Below, piece after piece: positions 28,701 to 36,790 of a stretch of DNA of 64,000 nucleotides. Under the pieces are notes generated by a model. That model was given only the letters and a program-made list of their open reading frames with translations. It did not search any database and was not told where the DNA came from. Both the position numbers and the translations under genes were made by a program. How positions within the stretch are numbered: position 1 is the first letter of the stretch; every line of letters begins with the position of its first letter. This DNA is from Flavimarina sp. Hel_I_48 (GTDB taxonomy: Bacteria; Bacteroidota; Bacteroidia; Flavobacteriales; Flavobacteriaceae), in assembly GCF_000733945.1 (NCBI RefSeq), contig NZ_JPOL01000003.1, positions 124,001 through 188,000 of the forward strand, in the 5' to 3' direction.

Positions 28701-29443
28701 AAATTGTGGGTTTCCGCTTTGAGCGAAAGCACACTTTCAAATTCTTTTTCGGTATAAAAATCGGGTTTATCGGCTGTTTTTGGGGCAAATTGGGTGATTT
28801 TTGGACCTTCCACAAAAGCCACGTTATCTTTATAGGCGGAGACAATTCCATTTGGATTTTCTTCCGAAGTCTTTTTGATCATTTTAAATAGGGAAGAGGG
28901 CATTTCTTCACCATCTATAACAAAAGTTCCATTGAAAATTTTATGCCTGCAGTGCTCGGAATTTACCTGACTAAAGCCAAAAACTTCAGAATCTGTCAAT
29001 TTACGCTCTATACGCAGGGCAACGCCTTCAAGATATCCTATTTCGTCCGGGCTCAGCGCCAGGCCTTCCTGCTCGTTGTATGCCGAGATATCCTCTACGT
29101 GAATAATCTCTTCAGGAACAACGGCGACCTGAAAAATCGCTTGGTCCAGTTTTGCATATTCCTGCGAAATCATGGGATCAAATGCTGCCTTGCCAGCTAC
29201 AAATTCTTCGATCCTGATAATATCGGCAATCCCCATGTTCTGGGTGATTTCAACCGCATTGGTGCTCCAGGGGGTGATCATCGCAGCGCGCGGACCAATA
29301 AAAAAAGCGTCAATTTGAGACGCTTGTATTTTGGGCTGGTTGCCAAAAAGCCAGATAAGCTTTTCGATGGTTTCCTGTTGAAGTTCGTTCCTGGTTTGAA
29401 CCGCGTAAACCTTAATGTCCTGAGAACCGAAAAAATGAATCAT
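25751..29443 (-). CDS. purL: Phosphoribosylformylglycinamidine synthase
   Basis: A 1,230-residue single-chain FGAM synthase of the fourth step of purine synthesis, using ATP and glutamine. The N-terminal and synthetase domains hold [11 protein letters not shown] near 163, [28 protein letters not shown] near 247, and [21 protein letters not shown]. The C-terminal glutaminase domain starts [26 protein letters not shown] and has the nucleophile Cys in [13 protein letters not shown] and [11 protein letters not shown] with the catalytic His. The length matches the large Gram-negative-type enzyme. No other purine gene is nearby, so it is regulated alone. Confidence 0.96.
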   Translation of the reverse strand: [1230 protein letters not shown]

Positions 29444-29763
29444 AAGTAAGTCGTGCTAAAGAAGCGGCAAATTTATGATTTTATGCTGAAAAAGAGAGGA
29501 AGTTCTTTGCGGAAAAATGATTTTGGGAAAGCTGTAAATTGTAGGATGTATACTGTAAATTGTTATATTGGATGCTGAGTTTTATATTTTGAATTATTTA
29601 TTTCCGAAAGTAATATCATCCTGAATTTATTTCAGAATTTCACTTAAAGAATTTCTTATGCAATGCGGAACTAAATCCAGCATTACGAAATCAAAACAGT
29701 TTAAATTTTTTAATAACTGATTATCTCCAATAACTTTCAACTCGCAACCTGCAACAAAGAACC
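29444..29763. other. Gap between purL and the rRNA methyltransferase gene
   Basis: AT-rich, without a gene. On the minus strand TAAATTTG (29475-29468) fits the -7 box of purL. At 29615-29640 the stretch ATCATCCTGAATTTATTTC is a degenerate copy of a short dispersed repeat commonly seen between flavobacterial genes; I recognise its form but cannot count copies. Confidence 0.45.
29468..29475 (-). promoter_or_regulatory. purL -7 box (TAAATTTG)
   Basis: On the minus strand, TAAATTTG followed by CCGC lies 25 bp before the purL start, as expected for a Bacteroidota promoter. No clear -33 TTTG is seen. Confidence 0.5.
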
Positions 29764-30984
29764 CTATTCTTTTTTATCCTTTTTTACCATAAGGCACATA
29801 TAAAAGCCGTCATAGCCGCTTTCACTGGAAAGTACCGTTTTTTGTTTCTCGATACTGAAATCACTTCCTTCTTCGGTTTTAAGGAATTTCTTGATTTGTT
29901 CCTGATTTTCTGCTGGGAGGATAGAACAGGTGGCGTACACCATTTTTCCGCCGGCTTTAACCATTTTTGAATAGTCAATTAGCAAACTTTGCTGGGTTTT
30001 CTGAATTTTCTCGACAAAATCTGGCTGCAATTTCCATTTGGCATCTGGATTTCTGCTTAAAACACCCAGACCGGTACATGGTGCGTCAATAAGCAAGCGA
30101 TCTGCTGAATTATGTAGTTTCTTGATGACCTTGGTACTGTCTATCGTTCGGGTTTCAATATTATGAACACCGGCACGGCGGGCGCGGCGTTTTAGTTCTT
30201 TAAGTTTATTGCCATAAATATCAAGTGCGATTATTTGACCTTTATTATCCATTTGGGCGGCTAAATGCAGCGTTTTTCCACCGGCACCAGCGCAGGCATC
30301 TACTACACGCATCCCCGGTTCTATACCTAAATAAGGCGCCACAAGTTGGGACGATGCATCCTGAACTTCAAAAAGTCCGTCCTTAAAGGCTTTTGTAGAA
30401 AACACATTTCCGCGTTCTATGAGTTGGAGCGCATCTTTATAGGCCTTCAGATTTTCTGTATCGTGACCTTCTTCCAACAGCAGGTCTTTAAGGGTTTTAG
30501 GATCTGTTTTTAGCTGATTGACCCTTAAAACCACCGGCGCTTGTTGATTGAGAGCGGCAATTTCTGCATCCCATTTAGAGCCAAGTGCTTTCTCGCCCAA
30601 TTCATCCAGCCAGTCTGGAATGGATTCCCTGTATTTCCTGATCTGTGAAAGTTCGTCAAAGCGGCCTTTTATCCTTCGGGTAGGGGTATCCTCGATTTGT
30701 GGCCAGTCTGGCAATTTTATTCCGCGAAGCGTACACCACACGGCAAACATACGCCACAGGTCTTTTCGCTGCAGGGGTTCGTTCACCTCCGCGATTTCTG
30801 CATACAGGCGCTTCCAACGTACAATGTCGTAAATGGTCTCTGCAATAAAACCACGATCGCGTGCGCCCCAACGTTTATCACGTTTGAGCTGTTTCTGAAC
30901 AGATTTATCAGCGTAAACGCCTTCGTTGAAAATTTCCAGAAGACCGTCGATAACGGCAAAAACAAGGTTGCGGTGTAGGCGCAT
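29764..30984 (-). CDS. RsmB/NOP-family rRNA (cytosine-5) methyltransferase
   Basis: A 406-residue SAM-dependent m5C RNA methyltransferase. The SAM pocket is VVDACAGAGGKTLHLAAQMDNKGQIIALD near 229-257. Motif IV, LIDAPCTGLGVLSRNPDAKWK, holds the release Cys, and motif VI, YATCSILPAENQEQI, holds the nucleophile Cys. The N-terminal 150 residues form an RsmB-like RNA-binding region (RLHRNLVFAVIDGLLEIFNEG). 16S rRNA is the likely target. A TACCTTTG promoter lies just upstream. Confidence 0.92.
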   Translation of the reverse strand: MRLHRNLVFAVIDGLLEIFNEGVYADKSVQKQLKRDKRWGARDRGFIAETIYDIVRWKRLYAEIAEVNEPLQRKDLWRMFAVWCTLRGIKLPDWPQIEDTPTRRIKGRFDELSQIRKYRESIPDWLDELGEKALGSKWDAEIAALNQQAPVVLRVNQLKTDPKTLKDLLLEEGHDTENLKAYKDALQLIERGNVFSTKAFKDGLFEVQDASSQLVAPYLGIEPGMRVVDACAGAGGKTLHLAAQMDNKGQIIALDIYGNKLKELKRRARRAGVHNIETRTIDSTKVIKKLHNSADRLLIDAPCTGLGVLSRNPDAKWKLQPDFVEKIQKTQQSLLIDYSKMVKAGGKMVYATCSILPAENQEQIKKFLKTEEGSDFSIEKQKTVLSSESGYDGFYMCLMVKKDKKE

Positions 30985-31006
30985 GATTATGGTTTTAAAA
31001 TGGCCG

Positions 31007-31014
31007 CAAAGGTA
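31007..31014 (-). promoter_or_regulatory. -7 box (TACCTTTG) of the methyltransferase gene
   Basis: TACCTTTG followed by CGG on the minus strand, 23 bp before the start codon, is a close match to the Bacteroidota TAnnTTTG element. Confidence 0.6.
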
Positions 31015-31059
31015 CAGTTTTGTTAAGGAATAGTTTTAACTTCCCAGAAAATTTAAAGT

Positions 31060-32115
31060 ATGCGAGTTCTACTTGGGTTATTGACCTTTTTACTAGTTGC
31101 GGGGTGTGCAGAGAATAATGAAACCGATACTGGTAAAACGCATGATTTTCAAAGTGTTGCTGTAGATGTTATCTATGAAGATTCGGTGAGTATCAGGACG
31201 CTTGAAATTCTTGATGATGGGAGTTTGGCATTTGCTGGTTCTGACGGTAAATATGGCCTTTACGACCCTAAAACAGAACAGTGGAATACTAATACGATCC
31301 TGGGGGACACCGTTAACCCTTCCTTCAGGGCGACTGCCCATACATCCACAGATTTTTTTATGTTGAGCATCGGCAACCCGGCCTTGCTTTATAAGACCGG
31401 TGATGATGGACGTATGCAATTGGTTTATGCGGAAGAAAATCCGGCGGTTTTTTACGATTCCATGAAATTCTGGAACGATGAGGAAGGTATTGCCATGGGC
31501 GATCCTACAGACTCCTGTTTATCCATTATCATAACCCGGGATGGCGGAAAAAGCTGGAATAAAATAACTTGCGATAAGTTACCTGAAGTTAAAAGCGGTG
31601 AAGCGGCATTTGCGGCGAGCAATACAAATATTGCCACGGTAGGGAACAAAACCTGGATTATCACCGGCGGACTTAAATCCCGCGTTTTTTATAGTCCTGA
31701 TAAAGGAGAAACCTGGGAAGTTTATTCCACACCCATTGTGCAGGGTACGCCCACACAAGGCGGTTATTCCATTGACTTTTATGATGAAAATACAGGTTTT
31801 GTAATTGGTGGGGATTATACCCAGGTCGAAGAAAATAAAGCCAATAAAATGAGTACGCAGGACGGAGGAAAAACATGGCAATTAGTTGCAGAAAACAAAT
31901 CACCGGGATATACGAGTTGTGTACAGTTTGTACCACAAGGCGGAGGCAATGAACTCGTAGCCATAGGGTCTACAGGAATCAGCTTTAGCGCAGATCAAGG
32001 TGAATCCTGGAAACAGCTGAGTGATGAGGGTTTTCACACTTTTCGGTTTATTAGCGATTCTACAGCCTATGCAGCAGGCGATAACCGTATAGCGCATATC
32101 ACCTTTCAAAATTAG
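31060..32115 (+). CDS. YCF48/BNR-repeat beta-propeller lipoprotein
   Basis: A 351-residue lipoprotein with MRVLLGLLTFLLVAGC, anchor Cys16. Repeated Asp-box turns mark a sialidase-like or YCF48-type propeller: ITRDGGKSWNKI, YSPDKGETWEVYS, STQDGGKTWQLV and FSADQGESWKQL, with FYDENTGFVIGGDYTQ between. Such proteins in Bacteroidota are often labelled oxidoreductase or photosystem assembly-like, but no enzyme residue is seen, and a binding role at the cell surface is likely. It is divergent from the methyltransferase gene. Confidence 0.82.
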   Translation: MRVLLGLLTFLLVAGCAENNETDTGKTHDFQSVAVDVIYEDSVSIRTLEILDDGSLAFAGSDGKYGLYDPKTEQWNTNTILGDTVNPSFRATAHTSTDFFMLSIGNPALLYKTGDDGRMQLVYAEENPAVFYDSMKFWNDEEGIAMGDPTDSCLSIIITRDGGKSWNKITCDKLPEVKSGEAAFAASNTNIATVGNKTWIITGGLKSRVFYSPDKGETWEVYSTPIVQGTPTQGGYSIDFYDENTGFVIGGDYTQVEENKANKMSTQDGGKTWQLVAENKSPGYTSCVQFVPQGGGNELVAIGSTGISFSADQGESWKQLSDEGFHTFRFISDSTAYAAGDNRIAHITFQN

Positions 32116-32130
32116 AAGGAGACCTTCAGT

Positions 32131-32679
32131 TTATGGTTCTTCGTTTTTATTCCTTTTTTTGTATTCTTCAAAAAGCATCCTGCTGAAAGCATCTTCCACT
32201 TCTGGAAGAAATACGATTTTTGAAGGAGGAAGTTTTTTAATAAGGTCATACATCATTTGCTTTTCCAGTAAATGACGTTTGTCCCGGGTATCATTGTAAT
32301 TCTTGATCAGCTTTTCAGATTCTACTTCGTTCAATTTTTTTCTATTGCCTTCACTGTTGTATTTTTCCTTAAAAAGTTCTTTTTCTTTGTGCCGCAGTGT
32401 ATGGATCTTATCATCGTACGTATTGTAAATAGGCCAGAATTTTTCGGCTTCCGCGGGGGTTAATTCCATTTTTTCAGTAATAAAGGACACTTTTAAAGCT
32501 TTTATGCGTTCATGTTTATCATTATCCTGCGCATAAGCCTGAGAGAAAAAAGAACAAAAAAGCGCTAAAAATAGAACTTGGGAAAAGCTCGATGTAATGA
32601 ATGATCTACTCATTCTTTCCAGACATGAAAAAATAGTATCGATTTTACTTTTTACTAAAATGATCTTCTTAGTGCTCAT
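32131..32679 (-). CDS. Exported Spy-like protein downstream of an ECF sigma factor
   Basis: A 182-residue protein of a type usually annotated in flavobacteria as sensor of ECF-type sigma factor. From ATG 32613 it would start MSRSFITSSFSQVLFLALF with signal cleavage after AYAQ; the longer start at 32679 puts 22 residues ahead of the hydrophobic core, so the shorter start is more likely. The mature part is helical and charged: ITEKMELTPAEAEKFWPIYNTYDDKIHTLRHKEKELF resembles periplasmic LTxxQ/Spy-like proteins that bind unfolded protein or metals. It is the third gene of the sigma unit. Confidence 0.75.
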   Translation of the reverse strand: MSTKKIILVKSKIDTIFSCLERMSRSFITSSFSQVLFLALFCSFFSQAYAQDNDKHERIKALKVSFITEKMELTPAEAEKFWPIYNTYDDKIHTLRHKEKELFKEKYNSEGNRKKLNEVESEKLIKNYNDTRDKRHLLEKQMMYDLIKKLPPSKIVFLPEVEDAFSRMLFEEYKKRNKNEEP

Positions 32680-32696
32680 AACTGTATTTTTTATGT

Positions 32697-33209
32697 CTAT
32701 TGACCAGACAAGTTTTGTGCAAATTCAGCATCATACAACTGCTCATCGATCATTTCAAAAAGCAGGTCATCGCTCATGGTAAAAGATTGAAAAAGAGTAC
32801 TATTGTCTTCTATCGTACTCAAATCCTCTTCAGAGAGAAGTTCCTGTATCCCTTCGTGAATAAGATAATCGCTTAGCGCGGTCGAACTTAAATTATCAAG
32901 CGTGTTTTCTTTTTCAGGGTTCCATAGAAACAAAAACGCGATAAATACAGCAGCTACTGCAGATAAGAAACAAGCCGCTGCCCGTCTATCCTGATACCAT
33001 AATTTGACAACCTTTTTATCTTCAAGTTTATCTTCTAAACGAACATCGAAATTTTCAAAATAAGCTGGCGGCACTTTAAAACCGTTCTCTTTAGTACTAC
33101 TAATTCCTGAAAGCATTTGGTTTTGCATCAAACGCTCTTCAAAAGTATTAAAGTAGCCTTGCGGTATTTTAAAGCCCCCGTTTTTAATATCTTTTTCCTG
33201 TTTGTTCAT
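32697..33209 (-). CDS. Single-pass membrane protein, probable anti-sigma factor
   Basis: A 170-residue protein not assigned to a named family. The N-terminal cytoplasmic part has two similar segments, GGFKIPQGYFNTFEERL and NGFKVPPAYFENFDVRLED, followed by one membrane helix at about 77-95 (RAAACFLSAVAAVFIAFLFLW) and an acidic outer part. It lies 30 bp after the ECF sigma gene, the usual place for an anti-sigma factor, and the size and topology agree. No ZAS zinc motif is visible, so the call rests on context. Confidence 0.65.
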   Translation of the reverse strand: MNKQEKDIKNGGFKIPQGYFNTFEERLMQNQMLSGISSTKENGFKVPPAYFENFDVRLEDKLEDKKVVKLWYQDRRAAACFLSAVAAVFIAFLFLWNPEKENTLDNLSSTALSDYLIHEGIQELLSEEDLSTIEDNSTLFQSFTMSDDLLFEMIDEQLYDAEFAQNLSGQ

Positions 33210-33239
33210 TTTTTTTAGACGTCCTGTAAGCGTTAAGGT

Positions 33240-33734
33240 TTAATGTTCTACAACGTATTTTGATATTTTTTTTACTGCGTGATGATAACTGGCCTTAAGC
33301 GAACCCACAGAAGTTTCTAAGATTTCCGAAATTTCAGAATAGGGCAGTTCATCATAATATTTCAGTAAAAAAACCTGTTTTTGCCGCTGCGGAAGCATAT
33401 TTATGGCATTTTGTAACTTTTCTTCGGCAGCATTCCCATCAAAATAGGGATCACTCTTAAGATTTTCGGTAAGTCGGTTTTGCAACTGTTCATCGCTCAA
33501 CTGCAATCTGCGTGCCTTTTTTTTTAAAAAGGTGAGGCTTTCATTAGTAGCGATTCTGTAAAGCCAGGTATATAGCTGACTTTCACCTTTGAAATTATGG
33601 AGGTTTTTAAAAACTTTTATAAAGGTATTCTGAAGTACATCATCTGCGTCATCGTGGGAGACAACCATTCGTCGTATATGCCAATAAAGCCTTTCTTTAT
33701 ATTCACTAACCAGGATGTTAAATTGATCTTGCAA
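33240..33734 (-). CDS. ECF-type RNA polymerase sigma factor
   Basis: A 164-residue sigma-70 family member of the extracytoplasmic class. Region 2 is seen in VVSHDDADDVLQNTFIKVFKNLHNFKGESQLYTWLYRIATNESL (about 24-68), and region 4 in LPQRQKQVFLLKYYDELPYSEISEILETSVGSLKASYHHAVKKI (about 114-157). It should direct transcription of an envelope-stress or nutrient regulon and is first in a unit with a membrane protein and a Spy-like exported protein. Confidence 0.93.
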   Translation of the reverse strand: MQDQFNILVSEYKERLYWHIRRMVVSHDDADDVLQNTFIKVFKNLHNFKGESQLYTWLYRIATNESLTFLKKKARRLQLSDEQLQNRLTENLKSDPYFDGNAAEEKLQNAINMLPQRQKQVFLLKYYDELPYSEISEILETSVGSLKASYHHAVKKISKYVVEH

Positions 33735-34291
33735 ATGTCTTGTTTTATGAAAGCAACATTATCGAACTAAGGGGCATCTATATACTATAATGTAGGACAA
33801 AGTTCGGTATCATCAATGGAATTTTCAAACAGAAATGAATATCGAAAGATATAAGCTTTATGTATAAAAATAATTTAAAATGCGAATTAAAATTAATAAG
33901 AATTTTGAATGAAAAACCTGCGGAAAATTACCAAATTCGATATAATTTGTATAGTTGAACAGTATTTTCGGCACCTCAAATTAAAATGTTCGATCCTATT
34001 TTAAAATTAACAATTTTTGAAAATTATACTAATGAAAAAAGCGCATTCTCTTTATCCAGAATTTCTCTAGATGGAATATAAATATCAGCCTCAATGATCA
34101 TTGACCTTATAAATCGAAAAATCTGAGTTTTAAGATCTATCATAACGCGTGTTATAACAATACCGTAACTGGGCGACAGTGCAAAATTTGAACAGATTTC
34201 ATTCAATTTTGGAAATAACGCGATCAAATTTACATATAAATGAAATAGATAAACTAGGACATCAATCAATGCTAAGACCTGCATTAGAAGT
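33735..34291. other. AT-rich gap, one doubtful reading frame
   Basis: No confident gene. A minus-strand frame of 86 codons at 34284-34024 starts 7 bp after the lipoprotein gene stop (hydrophobic start MQVLALIDVLVYLFHLYVNL, then LFPKLNEICSNFALSPSYGI). It has no recognisable domain or clear ribosome binding site, and I leave it as doubtful. Confidence 0.3.
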
Positions 34292-34687
34292 TTATCTGCC
34301 CACTCTAGAACTTATCTTTCTGGCAGTGCCACGTTGTTTATTTACTTTTCCCACTATAGCGTATTCAAAAGTATAAGAATCGCTTGAAGTAGAAAGTATT
34401 TTGAAATGGAGCGCTTGACGCTCACTTCTGTTTGTTGGATTGATCTTATTTGCGATATACTCACAGTCGTTGATCCACCGTATGCTTGAAGAATCTGCTT
34501 TCCCCTGATAATAATCAATTTCCAGAGTATCGCTGCGTGTAAATGTAGTTTTACTGACCTCCCCGTTTAAATAGGTTTCAAATTCAAAAGTGCCAGTCTT
34601 GAAGGAGTCGCAATTTCGCTCTGGTGCGTAACAGCCAACGCTTAAAATGGCTATAAAAATACCTACAATGCTTTTTCTAACGTTCAT
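34292..34687 (-). CDS. Conserved flavobacterial lipoprotein
   Basis: A 131-residue lipoprotein: MNVRKSIVGIFIAILSVGC, anchor Cys19. The mature part contains YAPERNCDSFKTGTFEFETY, TLEIDYYQGKADSSSIRWINDCEY and DSYTFEYAIVGK, a pattern I associate with a small conserved flavobacterial protein sometimes mislabelled as DNA topoisomerase IV. No enzymatic motif is seen. A lipocalin-like beta sheet is plausible. Function unknown. Confidence 0.72.
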   Translation of the reverse strand: MNVRKSIVGIFIAILSVGCYAPERNCDSFKTGTFEFETYLNGEVSKTTFTRSDTLEIDYYQGKADSSSIRWINDCEYIANKINPTNRSERQALHFKILSTSSDSYTFEYAIVGKVNKQRGTARKISSRVGR

Positions 34688-34817
34688 CGCCTCAAAATTA
34701 CGATTATTCTGATTCTTGCAGAAAGCCTTATGGTTCGTTTTTAGAAGAAAAAGGAAAGCGAAATCCCAAAAAAAAATGTGCTGGTAATATAATTCTGCCT
34801 GAGAATAACCCAGGGCG

Positions 34818-35255
34818 CTAGAACCGGTTCAATTCCTTATAATTTTCAAAGGTACCGTCAGAATAAAACACCACAATCCTATCTATTTGTTTGTCCGCAA
34901 TATGATGTATGCGTTTAATTTCACTTTTTTCTCCTAAAAAAGAAGATTCATTGTTTGTATCATCCTCTTCAGTATTAAAAAGATCGGGATTTTTTTGATG
35001 TGAAGCTTCTTTAATGACAGCCTTGCTTTTTTTCGGAAAACTACCTTTTCCATTAAGGAGCCAGTAAAGCTCAACTTCAGGAAAATTTTCAATGATCCGC
35101 ATCACAAAATCCAGGCTCGGTTTGTTACGTCCTGATAAAATATGCGATATGGAAGAACGTCCTACATCAATACGATCTGCAAATGCAGATGCCGTCATCT
35201 CGTGGAAATCCATGATTTTTTCCAGACGTACACCAAATTCCTCGCTGTTTACCAT
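34818..35255 (-). CDS. XRE-family transcriptional regulator
   Basis: A 145-residue protein with an N-terminal helix-turn-helix of the Cro/CI type (MTASAFADRIDVGRSSISHILSGRNKPSLDFVMRIIENFPEV, about 19-60), followed by an acidic linker and a C-terminal tail (IHHIADKQIDRIVVFYSDGTFENYKEL) typical of small flavobacterial XRE proteins. It is divergent from the M14 peptidase gene. Four ACATTTGT/ACAAATGT sites lie between the two genes, so it probably controls itself and perhaps the peptidase. Confidence 0.9.
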   Translation of the reverse strand: MVNSEEFGVRLEKIMDFHEMTASAFADRIDVGRSSISHILSGRNKPSLDFVMRIIENFPEVELYWLLNGKGSFPKKSKAVIKEASHQKNPDLFNTEEDDTNNESSFLGEKSEIKRIHHIADKQIDRIVVFYSDGTFENYKELNRF

Positions 35256-35281
35256 TGTAAATTCTTATTCAATTTCAACTG

Positions 35282-35329
35282 TTACAAATGTAACGAATAA
35301 AAGGCAATTAACTATTTTACATTTGTGAA
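35282..35329. promoter_or_regulatory. XRE-side pair of ACAAATGT sites with -7 box
   Basis: TTACAAATGTAA (35282-35293) and TTTACATTTGTGAA (35316-35329) face each other. On the minus strand the first contains TACATTTG (35292-35285), a -7 box 30 bp before the regulator start, so a protein bound there would block transcription. Confidence 0.55.
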
Positions 35330-35517
35330 CAACACCTGCACATCTAAATAAAACCGAACTATAAGCCTAAATAAAAGCTTTATGTAAATTTATTTAATAA
35401 ACTAATTCATAGTGAATTATCTTAAAAAATAGTGCTTAAAGGAATATTTCCTAACGGAAGGTTTATAGCGTTGAACAGTTTGTTTATTTATGTAAACAGC
35501 CCTGAATTAATCTGTCG

Positions 35518-35555
35518 TTTACAAATGTGAAATAAAGAATATTTACATTTGTAAA
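35518..35555. promoter_or_regulatory. Peptidase-side pair of ACAAATGT sites with -7 box
   Basis: TTTACAAATGTGA (35518-35530) and TTTACATTTGTAAA (35542-35555) repeat the motif of the regulator side. The second contains TACATTTG (35544-35551), a plus-strand -7 box 15 bp before the peptidase start, which implies a very short leader. Confidence 0.55.
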
Positions 35556-35565
35556 TAAATTTTAT

Positions 35566-36720
35566 ATGGATTTTCATAGCCTAGAACACTGGCACCAGAA
35601 CAATAAAGAACAAGCCTTAGCGGGGCGCTATATCACCCATGAACATATTCAACGGGTTCTTGACACGTACAAAACCAATTTTGTCATAAGGGAGATTGGA
35701 TTTTCTGTTGAGGGAAGGAATATTCAGAGTATCCAGTTGGGCTCTGGCCAGCTTAAAGTACTTGCCTGGTCACAAATGCACGGTAATGAGAGTACAACTA
35801 CCAAAGCCGTATTTGATCTCCTCAAATTTTTCAGTTCGGAAAGCGCCGAGGCAGCTACTATTCTGAAACAAATTACCTTATATATCATACCCATGCTGAA
35901 TCCAGATGGTGCCGAGCGCTTCACCCGTGTAAATGCCAATGGAGTGGATCTTAACCGTGATGCCCAACAGCTAAGCCAACCAGAAAGTAGGATTTTTAAG
36001 GAGCTTTATGAGGAAATACAGCCTGATCTGGCCCTAAACCTGCATGGACAGCGTACCATTTTTGGTGTAGGCAATCCGTCACGGTCTGCAACAGTTTCTT
36101 TACTGTCACCTGCCCAGGATGAAGAACGAACCGTAACACCGTCAAGAAAGCGCGCTATGGCGATCATAGCAAGTATAAATACGATGCTCCAGGAATTTAT
36201 TCCGGCAGGGGTGGGGCGTTATGATGATTCCTATAATATAAATTGTGTGGGGGATACGCTACAGTGCCTCAACATACCTACCATTCTCTTTGAGGCAGGT
36301 CATTTTCCGGGGGATTACCACAGGGAAAAAACACGTTGCCTTATCTTTCTGTCTTTAATAAAGACGCTGGAAAATTTTATAGATAGTCCTGAAAGCCTTG
36401 ATACTGATTCTGAGCGTTATTTTACCATTCCGGAAAATAAAAAATGCTTTTACGACTTTATATTTCGCAATGTCCAGTTGCCTGAACAGGGAATATGCGA
36501 TATAGCGGTGCATTTTGAAGAAAAACTGGTCAATAAATGTCTTGATTTCATCCCTAAAATCGAAAAAATAGGCGATTTATCGGACTTTTATGGTCATAAA
36601 GAATATAATTTAAATGGACAAAAACCGCTTTTAAAGCCCCATAATCAGTGGTTTGAAGGGGCTGTGGTAGAACAAATCTCATGGAATAGTGAAAAGACTA
36701 TAACGTTTTCGGTAAATTAG
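35566..36720 (+). CDS. M14-family zinc carboxypeptidase
   Basis: A 384-residue peptidase without a signal peptide, so cytoplasmic. Zinc ligands are His72 and Glu75 (SQMHGNEST) and His160 (LNLHGQR); the catalytic Glu is Glu243 in PTILFEAGHFPGD. NPDGAERFTRVNANGVDLNRD (112-132) is the substrate-binding part of the family. The C-terminal 100 residues are an unassigned extension. Cell-wall peptide or murein-tripeptide processing is typical for related cytoplasmic enzymes, but substrate is not certain. It may be controlled by the divergent XRE protein. Confidence 0.9.
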   Translation: MDFHSLEHWHQNNKEQALAGRYITHEHIQRVLDTYKTNFVIREIGFSVEGRNIQSIQLGSGQLKVLAWSQMHGNESTTTKAVFDLLKFFSSESAEAATILKQITLYIIPMLNPDGAERFTRVNANGVDLNRDAQQLSQPESRIFKELYEEIQPDLALNLHGQRTIFGVGNPSRSATVSLLSPAQDEERTVTPSRKRAMAIIASINTMLQEFIPAGVGRYDDSYNINCVGDTLQCLNIPTILFEAGHFPGDYHREKTRCLIFLSLIKTLENFIDSPESLDTDSERYFTIPENKKCFYDFIFRNVQLPEQGICDIAVHFEEKLVNKCLDFIPKIEKIGDLSDFYGHKEYNLNGQKPLLKPHNQWFEGAVVEQISWNSEKTITFSVN

Positions 36721-36755
36721 ACTAAAACCTTGTGAATTATTCATTGTAATTATAG

Positions 36756-36763
36756 TATTTTTG
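36756..36763 (+). promoter_or_regulatory. Promoter of the Lrp-family gene (TATTTTTG)
   Basis: TATTTTTG lies 28 bp before the start codon, and TTG occurs 23 bp further upstream (36730-36732), close to Bacteroidota promoter spacing. Confidence 0.55.
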
Positions 36764-36790
36764 CATTATACATAATTAAACGATTAAATA

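Noticed and set aside
33735..34291. Possible small gene (86 codons) on the minus strand
   Set aside because: No domain, weak start context and AT-rich composition; kept only as a remark on the gap.
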